Below, one piece after another: positions 57,001 through 62,351 of a stretch of DNA of 64,000 nucleotides. The position numbers and the translations under genes were made by a program. The stretch is from Diphasiastrum complanatum (taxonomy: Eukaryota; Streptophyta; Lycopodiopsida; Lycopodiales; Lycopodiaceae), in NCBI GenBank assembly GCA_029204225.1, contig CM055111.1, positions 5,688,361 to 5,752,360 on the forward strand, in the 5' to 3' direction. Numbering within the stretch: the stretch's first letter is position 1; every line of letters begins with the position of its first letter. Under the pieces are notes generated by a model that ran no database searches, was not told the DNA's origin, and saw only the letters and a list, made by a program, of their open reading frames with translations.

Positions 57001-57737
57001 AAGTAAAACATCCGTATATCAGGATGAACTCCAGCCAATATAAATCCTAAACGTACCAGTTTGGTTTTATTTTTCGATATTTTCCCATTAACGTTTGTTT
57101 TTCTGTGAGAAACAACACCCGACATCCTGCTACCTGCTTTAATACATTCCAATGTCTCGTTTTTTATTGCATTATCCCCTTCATCATCGTCTTCTTCATC
57201 CTCAGACGACTTCTGCCGAGAATTCTCAAGGACTTCATAGAAATTATCCTGAGCTACTTGATTATGATATTGATCCGAATCCTCTCCATCATCTTCCCAA
57301 TTTCCCGTCTCTCTAGTATGCCCGCCATCGTTAGCCACCTTTGCACCTGCAAACGATTCTTCAACACCTCCACTTTCATCAACCCCTGACCTTTTCCTGC
57401 CACCTTTCCGTTTTACCTTCCTCTTTGTACCGCCATTCCCTTGCTCAGATTCACTGTCATATAGAATAGGCTGCTCCCCTGATCTTTTCCTGGCAGCTTT
57501 CTGCTTTACCTTGACTTTTGGATGGCCATCTTGCTGGTCCGATCCACTGTGATCTAGCAGAGGCTGGTTTTTCCGGAACTGGGAGATTTTGTAGTCAATG
57601 GAAGTGGTCCTACGCTGCTGGTGCTCATCTTCAACCGCAGCTGAGTAGCCCGAAAATTCCCAAGGAGACACTTCGGGCTCACGCGCCACCACCTCTCCAC
57701 CGCCATCGCCACTATCGAACATAAAATTCTTGTTCAT
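12927..57737 (-). CDS. RH28: DEAD-box ATP-dependent RNA helicase, RH28/Drs1 family (8 exons in window, 3' part off the left edge)
   Basis: Joined coding exons 57737-57057, 50148-49963, 43363-43295, 43123-43017, 40748-40670, 40489-40316, 25380-25232 and 13022-12927 (1,541 bp, about 513 residues). All introns are GT-AG and the phases agree at every junction (0,0,0,2,0,0,2,2). The motifs appear in family order: GYQRPTPIQ (Q), TGSGK|TAAF (I, split by an intron), PTRELAVQ (Ia), VATPGRMI (Ib), [12 protein letters not shown] (II), [10 protein letters not shown] (III), VIIFS (IV). Established knowledge: Drs1/RH28 proteins are nucleolar ATP-dependent helicases needed for 60S ribosomal subunit assembly. 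Motifs V and VI and the basic C-terminus are absent and are expected left of position 1. I found no candidate for the next exon between 1 and 12,926; that stretch is all mobile-element sequence. The introns are up to about 15 kb long. A small extra exon between exons 1 and 2 cannot be excluded. Confidence 0.9.
13023..14800. other. Intron sequence, A/T-rich, with a GTTAGGA-type tract
   Basis: No coding match from 13,023 to about 14,250. From about 14,553 to 14,740 GTTAGGA, GTTACAA and GTTAGAA heptamers recur in clusters, with a GA-rich stretch before them (14,410-14,540). Confidence 0.6.
14800..16220 (+). pseudogene. hAT-family transposase remnant (DUF659-type)
   Basis: The best part is 15994-16209: [57 protein letters not shown], the typical plant hAT core with the TDNA..N block and the cysteine-poor AAH.LDL block. 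Upstream at 15280-15370, [20 protein letters not shown] matches the conserved (F)F..C.IPF..V.....M block. The segments are separated by about 600 bp including an (AC)n run (15452-15476), by introns or insertions. Termini were not defined. The preceding frame at 14,823-15,041 may belong to the same element. Confidence 0.65.
16220..18056. other. Intron sequence without a recognised gene
   Basis: 16,920-17,480 is open in several frames on both strands but of biased composition with no family match. A (GT)n run lies at about 17,779-17,801. 17,880-18,020 is rich in GTTAGAA, GTTAGGA and GTTAGGG heptamers like those at 14.55 kb. Confidence 0.5.
18057..18145 (-). mobile_element. LINE 3' end: hairpin, GACATTAATA and (GA)n on the plus strand
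   Basis: Reading the minus strand: GTGCC-CTCG-GGCAC (18142-18129), six bases, GACATTAATAT, three TAATTC-like units, then (CT)n from about 18,094 down to 18,057. Same architecture as the LINE ends at 1.0 and 6.5 kb. Confidence 0.8.
18095..21540 (-). pseudogene. LINE copy 3: endonuclease, partial RT, C-terminal finger
   Basis: From right to left: ORF1/ORF2 junction (21,430-21,530), then the AP-like endonuclease ([62 protein letters not shown]). RT starts follow ([57 protein letters not shown]). At about 19,630 the frame passes straight from CFVDF to NIGKTKVM, so the whole catalytic FADD region is missing. Then [39 protein letters not shown] and a finger (CRCC, EDEFHF) that has lost its last Cys. 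Stops and frameshifts throughout. Confidence 0.85.
21550..21969 (+). pseudogene. LINE copy 4: ORF1 C-terminal part
   Basis: An open frame ending at 21969, about 60 bp before ORF2 sequence of the same element. It contains [68 protein letters not shown]. The pattern R-x4-R-x-LK/Q followed by an IF-D-DLT box looks like the C-terminal part of some LINE ORF1 nucleic-acid-binding proteins; this is a resemblance, not a firm assignment. The intact 160-codon frame (21487-21969) includes about 60 bp of unrelated sequence at its start. Confidence 0.55.
21970..24455 (+). pseudogene. LINE copy 4: ORF2 (endonuclease and C-terminus, RT core absent)
   Basis: [43 protein letters not shown] (GDFNAR site damaged), [31 protein letters not shown]. 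The pre-RT segment at 22,880-23,100 runs directly into [14 protein letters not shown] at 23,113; the RT core between is missing. Then [77 protein letters not shown] and a basic tail ending near 24,450. The 3' UTR, hairpin and CT tail are lost. Confidence 0.85.
24456..25231. other. Intron 7 sequence, no feature recognised
   Basis: A/T-rich unique-looking sequence between the truncated LINE and exon 7. No coding or repeat match was seen on either strand. Confidence 0.6.
25232..25380 (-). CDS. RH28: RH28 exon 7: motif III (SAT)
   Basis: A 149-bp exon with acceptor TTTTCAG|GTGCGC and donor GGA|GTATGT. It encodes [20 protein letters not shown] and continues with the linker into helicase domain 2, ending RPSTLSEE. 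It is joined to exon 6 across a 14.9-kb intron filled by nested LTR elements. Ends in phase 2. Confidence 0.93.
25381..26868. other. Intron 6 sequence, no gene recognised
   Basis: Mostly A/T-rich. 26,540-26,860 is more GC-rich and may be a worn repeat, but no family could be named. Confidence 0.55.
26869..26893. repeat. Poly-G run of 25
   Basis: An uninterrupted G tract after AACCC, immediately left of the gypsy B LTR. Such length is prone to sequencing or assembly error. Confidence 0.9.
26908..27281 (+). repeat. 5' LTR of gypsy B
   Basis: Aligns with 38311-38688 from CGGCTCATTACATTC to the end (TAGC..GTGAA..TTAGCTT). It begins AGTTATGGACT, as does the LTR of gypsy A. Confidence 0.8.
27282..27293 (+). 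other. Primer-binding site of gypsy B
   Basis: TTGGTATCAGAC directly after the LTR end GTAAC; initiator Met tRNA type with a changed last position. Confidence 0.65.
27294..28350 (+). pseudogene. Gypsy B leader and gag N-terminal part
   Basis: 27,350-28,020 is made of degenerate CAGCGCCCATTTTCAGC and TTTGCTGCCATTT units. From 28,047 an open frame starts ([40 protein letters not shown]); its gag identity comes only from position. It is broken by the copia insertion at 28,356. Confidence 0.5.
28356..28571 (-). repeat. 3' LTR of nested copia, internally deleted
   Basis: Starts TGTTGAAAT on the minus strand at 28571 and ends in TTTGTTA (the paired LTR ends in TTTGTCA). The GAGAGGACTTC and GGGTGTACTATG parts that lie about 500 bp apart in the other LTR are adjacent here. 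Confidence 0.92.
28572..28582 (-). other. Polypurine tract of nested copia
   Basis: Minus strand TTGAGGGGGGG abuts the 3' LTR start TGTTGAAAT. Confidence 0.8.
28583..29156 (-). pseudogene. Copia RNase H
   Basis: [75 protein letters not shown], a stop, then [46 protein letters not shown]. All RNase H landmark blocks are present; one stop separates two long open frames. Confidence 0.9.
29157..30380 (-). pseudogene. Copia integrase C-terminus and RT with the YVDD core deleted
   Basis: A 328-codon frame: [89 protein letters not shown], then frameshifted [27 protein letters not shown] joined to [17 protein letters not shown]. The roughly 70-100 residues with the CLYVDDL active site are absent. 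At the join is a perfect 9-bp inverted repeat, AACCTGTTC (29288-29296) and GAACAGGTT (29305-29313). Confidence 0.88.
30292..30846 (-). pseudogene. Copia integrase core
   Basis: [95 protein letters not shown]. The catalytic D, D and E are all visible. It is offset in frame from gag-protease (at about 30,840) and from the RT frame (at about 30,300). Confidence 0.92.
30819..32417 (-). pseudogene. Copia gag-protease-GAG_pre-integrase frame
   Basis: ATG at 32417-32415 ([20 protein letters not shown]). UBN2-type gag ([59 protein letters not shown]). A zinc knuckle [14 protein letters not shown] in which the second Cys is Tyr. Protease [12 protein letters not shown]. Pre-integrase [17 protein letters not shown] and [12 protein letters not shown]. 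The frame is open for 533 codons and is broken at the integrase start ([13 protein letters not shown]). Confidence 0.93.
32822..32836 (-). other. Primer-binding site of nested copia
   Basis: Minus strand TGGTATCAGAGCAGG directly after the LTR end TTTGTCA; initiator Met tRNA type. Confidence 0.9.
32837..33552 (-). repeat. 5' LTR of nested copia, full length
   Basis: 716 bp from TGTTGAAAT (33552) to TTTGTCA (32837). Its two ends match the shorter 3' LTR base for base over about 210 bp with few substitutions. Confidence 0.92.
33558..34420 (+). pseudogene. Gypsy B gag and zinc knuckle
   Basis: Continues gag from the left of the copia insertion: [60 protein letters not shown], then serine/proline-rich sequence and the knuckle [14 protein letters not shown] at about 34,315-34,356 (C-x2-C-x4-H-x4-C intact). 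Frameshifts separate the parts. Confidence 0.75.
34440..35200 (+). pseudogene. Gypsy B aspartic protease
   Basis: Second-copy active site [17 protein letters not shown], then [33 protein letters not shown], a stop, [30 protein letters not shown]. Homologous to the gypsy A segment at 3.9-4.7 kb. Confidence 0.75.
34513..34841 (+). repeat. 164-bp tandem duplication in the gypsy B protease
   Basis: GCTTATGCTACTTGGGCTGG starts at 34513 and again at 34677. Both copies contain the active-site region ([11 protein letters not shown] and [11 protein letters not shown]). 164 is not a multiple of 3, so the second copy shifts frame. Copies differ at many positions. Confidence 0.85.
35201..36440 (+). pseudogene. 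Gypsy B RT and RNase H
   Basis: [80 protein letters not shown], then frameshifted [19 protein letters not shown]. The segment before FDD is shorter than normal by roughly a dozen residues. RNase H reads [16 protein letters not shown] with Asn where the first catalytic Asp is expected, and later [27 protein letters not shown]. Confidence 0.85.
36445..37160 (-). pseudogene. Inverted integrase segment inside gypsy B
   Basis: The plus-strand frame stops making sense after SFHLDIK (36,437). On the minus strand, reading from 37,160 leftwards, the missing part appears: [75 protein letters not shown]. Plus-strand integrase resumes with [17 protein letters not shown] at about 37,170. So about 0.7 kb was flipped in place. 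Confidence 0.88.
36831..37060 (-). repeat. 115-bp tandem duplication within the inverted integrase segment
   Basis: AAAGCACCATAATGATATAA starts at 36831 and AAAGCACCATTATGACATAA at 36946; both continue through CGATCATCAACAACAGT and AACATCACAAAAGTTAGGA. The minus-strand protein repeats [15 protein letters not shown] / [12 protein letters not shown]. Confidence 0.82.
37161..38075 (+). pseudogene. Gypsy B integrase end and chromodomain-like C-terminus
   Basis: [105 protein letters not shown], then after a stop [20 protein letters not shown]. The last part is chromodomain-like and ends the polyprotein. Confidence 0.82.
38298..38688 (+). repeat. Polypurine tract and 3' LTR of gypsy B
   Basis: TTTCTGCAGGGGAG ends in a purine tract, then the LTR starts with AGTCCATAACT, the reverse complement of AGTTATGGACT found in the 5' LTR and in gypsy A. 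The rest matches 26,919-27,281. Confidence 0.82.
38912..40315 (+). mobile_element. Copia-type LTR, primer-binding site and leader only
   Basis: TGTGAGAATTATGC at 38912 to TTTTCAACA at 39516 (605 bp, TG...CA), followed at once by the primer-binding site TGGTATCAGAGCC at 39517-39529. An A/T-rich leader follows, with no gag before exon 6 at 40,316. The body is missing. Confidence 0.65.
40316..40489 (-). CDS. RH28: RH28 exon 6: motifs Ib and II (DEAD)
   Basis: A 174-bp exon (58 codons) with acceptor GCATAG|GTTCAAG and donor TTG|GTACAT. It encodes [14 protein letters not shown] (Ib) and [15 protein letters not shown] (II). Phase 0 at both ends. Just upstream of the acceptor a 26-bp sequence is tandemly duplicated (see the repeat entry at 40492-40543). 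Confidence 0.93.
40492..40543. repeat. 26-bp tandem duplication at the exon 6 splice acceptor
   Basis: ATGCCATGTCAGGTGTGG... occupies 40492-40517 and 40518-40543 identically. On the minus strand each copy carries TCTAATCC, a plausible branch-point sequence, and CATGGCAT; the real acceptor GCATAG lies at the end nearest the exon. Confidence 0.88.
40670..40748 (-). CDS. RH28: RH28 exon 5: between motifs Ia and Ib
   Basis: A 79-bp exon with acceptor TGTGCAG and donor AAG|GTATGA. It encodes [15 protein letters not shown] and [11 protein letters not shown], the conserved GG segment of DEAD-box domain 1. It enters in phase 2 and ends in phase 0. Confidence 0.93.
40749..43016. other. Intron 4, about 2.3 kb, no feature recognised
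   Basis: A/T-rich sequence with no coding match. GAAGTGAAATG-type words recur around 41,310 and 41,490 but no clear repeat family. Confidence 0.6.
43017..43123 (-). CDS. RH28: RH28 exon 4: Walker A end and motif Ia
   Basis: The acceptor is ATTGCAG and the donor is CA|GTAAGT. The 107-bp exon encodes [16 protein letters not shown] and then [14 protein letters not shown] (motif Ia). It ends in phase 2; the CA is completed to CAG (Gln) by the first base of exon 5. Confidence 0.93.
43295..43363 (-). CDS. RH28: RH28 exon 3: start of Walker A
   Basis: A 69-bp exon (23 codons) between acceptor AATGCAG and donor GTAAGTG. It encodes [20 protein letters not shown] then SGK. The intron falls directly after the Walker A lysine codon, so motif I is completed by TAAF in the next exon, only 171 bp away. 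Confidence 0.93.
43364..46140. other. Left part of intron 2, no gene recognised
   Basis: A/T-rich; short open frames only. 45,560-45,830 has frequent CTTGCAACTTG and CAACTTG words on the plus strand. No family assigned. Confidence 0.5.
46149..47203 (-). pseudogene. Gypsy gag-protease fragment
   Basis: Minus strand from the right: [49 protein letters not shown] (retrotransposon gag C-terminal part). Then [70 protein letters not shown], the pattern of a gypsy aspartic protease in which the DSGA site is no longer recognisable. A further frame (46149-46343) lies downstream. Confidence 0.65.
47262..48440 (-). pseudogene. LINE copy 5: ORF2 C-terminus and 3' end
   Basis: Minus strand: [20 protein letters not shown], finger [44 protein letters not shown]. 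The 3' end near 47,313-47,262 reads ATGCC-TTTT-GGTAT, six bases, GACATCAATAAAG, then a short CT run. The upstream part to about 48,440 aligns in broken frames with the region before the finger. It is 5'-truncated. Confidence 0.8.
48441..49962. other. Intron 2 right part, no gene recognised
   Basis: 48,590-48,720 (GTTCCGGAATG, GCCGTTCCGGTGC) and 48,845-48,875 (CGCGGTTCGAACC, GTTCGAACC) contain short palindromic GTTC/GAAC motifs reminiscent of transposon ends. Several short open frames lack family matches. Confidence 0.45.
49963..50148 (-). CDS. RH28: RH28 exon 2: Q motif
   Basis: The acceptor is TTCCAG|CCAGGTG and the donor is ATTCAG|GTGTTC. The 186 bp (62 codons, phase 0 at both ends) encode [30 protein letters not shown] and the Q motif QRPTPIQ. 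The aromatic residue before the Q motif that contacts ATP in this family is present. Confidence 0.92.
50149..50786. other. Intron 1 sequence, no feature recognised
   Basis: A/T-rich, no coding or repeat match seen. Confidence 0.6.
50795..51440. mobile_element. hAT-type MITE, 646 bp, with 8-bp target duplications
   Basis: GGTCTAAT at 50787-50794 and 51441-51448 flanks the element exactly. The ends start CATAGAA in inverted orientation. Subterminal zones on both sides hold multiple ACGGTTC and GAACCGT motifs (for example GGTTCTGAGAACCGT at both ends) and mirrored TTAATTAATTAATTA tracts. The interior has short tandem repeats of AATAAGTCAGATTTAGATGC. No coding capacity. An 8-bp duplication with CA..TG-type ends fits hAT. 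Confidence 0.9.
51449..53470. other. Intron 1 sequence, no gene recognised
   Basis: A/T-rich with short open frames lacking family matches; possibly old LTR-element remnants around 53.3 kb (purine tract GAGGGGAGGGG at about 53,366). Confidence 0.45.
53480..54990 (-). pseudogene. Gypsy RT-RNase H-integrase fragment
   Basis: Minus strand from the right: [54 protein letters not shown] (RT), MPFGLTNA. Then [55 protein letters not shown] (RNase H). Further left [13 protein letters not shown] (integrase zinc-binding CxxC) and [12 protein letters not shown] (integrase core start). Stops abound around 54.5 kb. No LTRs identified. Confidence 0.8.
54991..55876 (+). other. Probable copia internal 3' region without clear domains
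   Basis: Two open frames (54987-55352, 55508-55810) of unusual composition lie just upstream of a purine tract and LTR. No conserved domain was recognised. A repeated motif TTGGCTGTCCGAG / TTGGACAGC occurs. Confidence 0.35.
55891..55984 (+). mobile_element. Short tRNA-derived SINE (94 bp) with 14-bp target duplication
   Basis: CATTTTATGTTTTT at 55877-55890 and 55985-55998 flanks it. An A-box-like TCTTAGTTGGTTAG (55913-55926) and a perfect B box GGTTCGAGCC (55955-55964) form an internal Pol III promoter about 30 bp apart. The tRNA fold is not intact. Confidence 0.75.
56011..56660 (+). mobile_element. Polypurine tract and 3' LTR of a copia-type element
   Basis: AAGGGAGG then TGTTAGAAATAATAAATG at about 56,019 fit a purine primer and LTR start. 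A TATTTATATG promoter-like stretch lies near 56,301. The LTR end is uncertain because a tandem repeat (56,487-56,650) follows. Confidence 0.6.
56487..56650 (+). repeat. Three-copy 57/50/57-bp tandem repeat
   Basis: GTTCATAAGAGTGAATGTGA begins at 56487, 56544 and 56594. The middle unit lacks 7 bp (GTTGATT-type). Units are otherwise nearly identical. Confidence 0.9.
56661..57056. other. Intron 1 sequence next to exon 1
   Basis: A/T-rich; nothing recognised. Confidence 0.6.
57057..57737 (-). CDS. RH28: RH28 exon 1: N-terminal region
   Basis: Starts at ATG 57737-57735 ([12 protein letters not shown]); an in-frame GTG further upstream is not a credible start. It encodes 227 residues and ends in phase 0 at donor CTG|GTACGT. 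Residues about 20-55 carry [18 protein letters not shown] and TTSIDYKI, the conserved N-terminal block of plant RH28 proteins. Two lysine/arginine-rich stretches (around [14 protein letters not shown] and [14 protein letters not shown]) look like nuclear or nucleolar localisation signals and form an imperfect internal repeat. An acidic tract ([12 protein letters not shown]) follows. This composition is usual for the poorly conserved N-terminus of the family. Confidence 0.88.
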
Positions 57738-58240
57738 GATTGCTAGCTTGATATCGCTTCTCCGCGACAGATCTCTTTTCTCATTCACTCAAACTGCTCA
57801 TCCCCTCCTCTCTCTCTCTCTCTCTCTCTCGCTGTTTTTCATTCCCTAAGCCCTAATCTCAACGGAACCCTAGAATTTCATGCCTTTCTTCAAACACGTT
57901 CACTCATTTCAAGCTTTGCAAGTATTGAAACTCTAGATATATGTAATAAGCCTTTGATTCAAGCTGCATTTTACTTATGGCATAAAAAAAACATTTGTTA
58001 ATAAAAAAAAAAATAGTTGACTTGTGTTGGTCAAAACCCTAAAATGATTTGGGCCAATCAAAACGCAAGAATCGCGTTTTGTTTAACTTAAGGTGACATT
58101 CTCTCTTTCTCTCTCTCTCTCTTTCTCTCATATATTGCTATTTTTTATTCCTAAACCCTAAAAATTAGACCTTAACCCTAAATTTTCAAAAAAAAAAACT
58201 TTTCCTTCTGCTAAGCGCCGCTCTCTTTCTCACTTGCATT
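57738..58240 (-). promoter_or_regulatory. RH28 promoter/5' leader with telo-boxes and a TGGGCC site
   Basis: On the plus strand, AAACCCTAA occurs at 58034-58042 and 58153-58161, AACCCTAA at 58174-58181, and weaker copies at 57848-57857 (AAGCCCTAAT) and 57866-57873. TTGGGCCAAT lies at 58049-58058 and contains TGGGCC (site II type). Telo-box plus site II pairs are established features of plant ribosomal-protein and ribosome-assembly promoters, which fits an RH28 gene. A (CT)n run at about 57808-57831 would be a GA-rich leader on the transcribed strand. Distances assume the ATG at 57737; no TATA box was identified. Confidence 0.65.
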
Positions 58241-58490
58241 GCATTTGAAAACATGGATCCAAAAGGACTTTGTTTCTAAGTCTCCAAACCTGAATGTTCC
58301 CCTTCTCAATATGTTCTTTCAAGTCAACAAAACAATCACCAAGATTATTTATACCAAATTTACTAGTTCACAATTGCTTACCACTAGCAATTTCCATTAC
58401 ATACTTGTTGAACTTGAAACTAATGAGGCCAAATACTCTTGTATGGATATAAGTGTCCTTTAAGAATGATTCACTTACTCTCATACAAGG
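58241..58490 (+). other. Upstream intergenic sequence with a short open frame
   Basis: A frame of 74 codons (58239-58463) without a recognised family; probably mobile-element debris. Confidence 0.35.
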
Positions 58491-58493
58491 TTC

Positions 58494-59012
58494 TCAATAT
58501 GCCTCTTTGAAAATGAAGTCAAAATCTTTCAACTTATGAATAAAAATGTCATGCTTACTTCTAGCACACTCAAGAGTAAGTAGATAGGACAACCACCTTT
58601 CATTCCATACTTTAGAATTCAAAAAGACTTCAATACAAAACTCAGCAAATGAAGTACAAAATGTACCCCCCTTTCCAACTTGCCTTTCCTTGTCCACAAA
58701 AATGAGCATTGATAGCTCCATCTTTGCTCTTGTAGCTCTCCTTGGAATAGTTGAAGCTCTCGCATTTTGCTCCTCCTCTTGATCAAGCTCCTCCTTGATC
58801 TCAACCATATCTTTGCCAATATGATTCTTACAGGATTTATCATTCAAGATTACAAACATTGTGGCTCTACCATTGCTCTTTGTGCTAGCAAAATGTACAT
58901 CCAAATGAATCAACTTAAGAGGGTGAGTAGTTTTAGTGATAGTGTTAGAGAAAGGCAACCTCTGTGCCTTAGCCAAAGCACATCCTTTACAAACCTTTTC
59001 CTCCTTATCCAC
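58494..59012 (-). pseudogene. Copia pre-integrase/integrase start fragment
   Basis: EEKVCKGCALAKAQRLPFSN, THPLKLIHLDVHFASTKSNG: the CxxC zinc-binding region and integrase start of copia elements. After about residue 60 the frame runs into sequence unlike integrase. Confidence 0.7.
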
Positions 59013-59129
59013 CTCTGGGTTCTGTTTCTATCTAGCAGGGGGACCGATTTTATGAAATTCAAGAAAGCACAAATCAGTCGTACTTTTTTTAATCGAGGTA
59101 GAGTACATCGCAGCATGTCAAGCCTTAAA

Positions 59130-59450
59130 AGAAGCTATATGGATCAGGTTATTACTTCACGACTTACATCACATTCAGTTTCAGCCTACCACCATTCTGT
59201 GTGACAACTTGAGCTATAATTCACTGTCTCTGAATCCTAAATTTCATGACAAGTCTAAGCACATAGAAATCTAGTATCATTTCATTCGGAGAAATATTTT
59301 CTCAAGACAAGTGACTCTTCAATACTGCTCCACAATAGAAATGGTTGCAGACATATTCATCAAAGCACTTCCCAAGATCAAGCATCAAAAGTTTTTCAGT
59401 ATGCTAAACTTGACGAAGACACCAAGGCACCAACTGTGACCTTAAGGGGG
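59130..59450 (+). pseudogene. Copia RNase H C-terminal fragment
   Basis: CDNLSYNSLSLNPKFHDKSK, HIEI, a stop, YHFIRRNIFSRQVTLQYCS, MVADIFIKALPKIKHQKFFS. This is the end of a copia RNase H, in plus orientation, next to its purine tract. Confidence 0.75.
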
Positions 59451-60440
59451 ACTGTTGGAAATTAAGTTCACATTTTCTCTTTGGTGAATACTATTTTCTA
59501 TTTCAAGATTCTTCGGATCAGGCCTGGTGCTCGTAAAAAATTTGTTAGCTAGCCTTAGAAATAACTTTAAAATCTGAAACATGCACGATTATTGATCATT
59601 GATCTAAGGTCAGATGAAACCTATTTTGGTTCTATGTCTGCTCATCTAATACCTACAGGAATCATAGAATTTAGACAGCCGAACTATTCGAAGGACGATT
59701 GTGTCGGACTTCCGGCTGATTTTCATCCATGGATCAAAGACTAAAGAATAACCATTCTTGTTCTTTTCACATTCGAATGTTAAGCTCAAGAATTTGAAGA
59801 ACATTGAAGACCTAGCCATCTTCAAAAACTTCAACAACTTCAACAAATTAGTGCTTTCTATCAGTCTGCAAAAATACACTATTTTTTGCAACAGTCTGCA
59901 AAAATGAATTGATTGTCACACAGTTCGCATTTTTTCCAACTCCCAAAAAATACGACATTTTATAGCAGTGACTTCTTTTCAAGTAATTTAAAGAAGTAAA
60001 CTTTTTGTTGGCTTTGGGAAAAATGCGAAGTTGTCTATTTCGACGAGAAACATCTCCAACTACTTCCCAAGAAATGCAAAAAATGTGAAGTATGTGACAT
60101 TTTTGTTCGCCTGGCCCATGCATACCTATTTAGATGTCGTTGTGCTCTAAATATTTGCAAAGTACACGACCAAGTACATAATTAAGTTAAACTTGTCTTG
60201 TAAATATAGATTAGTTAAATATTTCTTGTATTGCTAGTTATAAATACACCTCCAGCTCGCATCAGTCTTTGATGCTCCGTGATGCAAACTAATTCGTCAG
60301 AGTAGAAGATATTCAACATCCAAGTTACGCCGACATTCCGGCTATAACATTTTGTGTTGTTCAAAATTTCAATGTAATATACTAGCAACACATTCCTATA
60401 TGTGTGTAACGTGTGAAGTTTTCAGATCCTTAAGATCCAA
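59444..60440 (+). mobile_element. Polypurine tract and 3' LTR of a plus-strand copia element
   Basis: AAGGGGGAC (59444-59452) precedes TGTTGGAAATTAAG at 59453. A TATAAATACA promoter-like sequence lies near 60,239. The right LTR limit (about 60,440) is a guess. Confidence 0.6.
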
Positions 60441-61056
60441 TCAACTTGAAAGATCTTTGGTTAGAAAGAGAAATACACTACCAATCTTACCAATGTAGAA
60501 GCAGCATCTACACACAAAATGAGATGCAAACACTAATAGAACTTGATCAAAATTGAATGATATGATAAAGTATTGTTGCTGTCCATACAAAATCAGCAAG
60601 CTACTATCATTCACATGTGTGAAACCGAAAATAGCAATTATGGATCATTCTACACATAAAATTGCATGCAATCACCAATATAGTGCACCAATGGATAGTA
60701 GAACCCAAGAGAACCATGCATAAGCATGAAATGAGATAGAGAAGAGAGAAGATCACTCTCTCCATGAGTTACATCCTTTAATAACAGGTCCAAACCCTAT
60801 TTGGCCATTTGGCTTTCTCTCCAAAATGCTAACCCTACTATTTTTGGGTCTAGATTCAATGTACCCAGCTATTCACATTTGAATCTCCTAAAACTCGCCT
60901 CCAAACTTTCCCACACTTTCAAAAAGTGTTTACACAAATAAAATTTAGACTAATGAACTTTGAAAAGTTATTCTCTAAGTCTAAAACAAGTTTTGGCCTC
61001 AATATGTCAAATATGAAAATATTGACAAAATGATCAAACTAGTTGAATTTTTTACA
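60440..61056 (-). mobile_element. 3' LTR of a minus-strand copia element
   Basis: Minus strand: purine tract GTTAAGAGGGAG then TGTAAAAAATTCAACTAG starting at 61056. The far end is not defined. Confidence 0.55.
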
Positions 61057-61069
61057 CTCCCTCTTAACT

Positions 61070-62280
61070 AGTTTTAGCATAGACTTTGATAACACCCCAA
61101 GTGATGTCCTATGCTTCATGAAGAATGCTTTGGTGAAGATATGAGCTACACATTCCCTTGAAGACACATGTTAAAGCTCCACCTCCTTTGCAATGACTTG
61201 CTCCCTCACAAAATGATATTGCACCTTCAATATGCTTGCTCCTAGCATAGTTTTTGACAATAGAACTTTGATCCATTATAAGAATCATCTTCTTCCTAAT
61301 AATAGATCTCCTTTCAATGATCATGCAATGCTAAAAATAAAAACGACCATAACAGATATAGAGAATAGTGTCCAGTTGGGATGCTTCATTATTTCTTACA
61401 TCAATTTTACATGTAAAAATGTGACTAGAACATGAAAAATCAAATAGAATGTAAATGAAATGATTCTACCATGCTTACAACTCTGAACTCTCTAGAAAAA
61501 TACAGCAAACAAATAATAAATGTGAGTGATCAACATTTTCTTGCATGTATCCTCCTTCTTTGTCCTTTGTTGTCATGTATCCACCACGATACTCCATGAA
61601 TGAGCCTCCATCTCCATCTTGCCATAAGATGCCATCATACCTTGATGACTTGACCGTGAATGAGTGACATAATGAACCTCCAATAGCTTCATTTCTATCA
61701 GCAAAACCAGCCAAGAATGCTAGTACAAATCTAACATCAAAACAATGCTTACCAATGTAGCTAGTTTTACCATATCTTGACAATTTGCACACATCCACAT
61801 GAAAATGCTCAAACATGAGAAAGTACAATTAAAGTAGACTTGAACAACACTTCCTTGCTGTTGACCTTACTTGAGTCTTCAATATGCTGCAAAAACAGAT
61901 CCATAACATCTTTGCCAATTACCTCTCCTTTGATGGTCTAGACTAATTCCAAATTGCCACCTTCCCTTTTGACTAGTTGAAGCGCTTTGAGATCAACCTC
62001 TTGATCATCAACTTGACCATCAAAGTCATTGAACAAACTTTGTTTTCCAGATCCAATACTTGATTTTATAACAAGATAACATCCATCCACTTGCATAGCT
62101 CCATCTACACAAGAAGATCCTCCAAAAGATGTTCCACTCTTCATAAGAGCTTGATACTCAAGATCCATTACTTGGATCCACTCCTCTTCTTTCCTTGTTT
62201 GATCTACACTTGTAGGCTCATCCAAAGAAGTTAAGATAGCAACATAATTTCCAGAAACTACTTGCTTACCTTTTTGATCA
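61070..62280 (-). pseudogene. Copia RT start and RNase H end fragments
   Basis: EPTSVDQTRKEEEWIQVMDL, EYQALMKSGTS (RT start) at 62,225-62,130, and DQSSIVKNYARSKHIEG, ISFCEGASHCKGG (RNase H end, frameshifted) at 61,280-61,150. The catalytic middle is missing; 61,330-61,930 shows no copia motif. Confidence 0.65.
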
Positions 62281-62351
62281 TATGTGAGCCTTAAAGGTAC
62301 TTGTCTTTCCCTTTATGTTCTCCTTGGCTTTTAACTTGATGAAGGTCCACT

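Noticed and set aside
57786-57788. Upstream in-frame GTG as start of the helicase
   Set aside because: Plant nuclear genes start at ATG; ATG 57737 precedes the conserved N-terminal block and fits family length.
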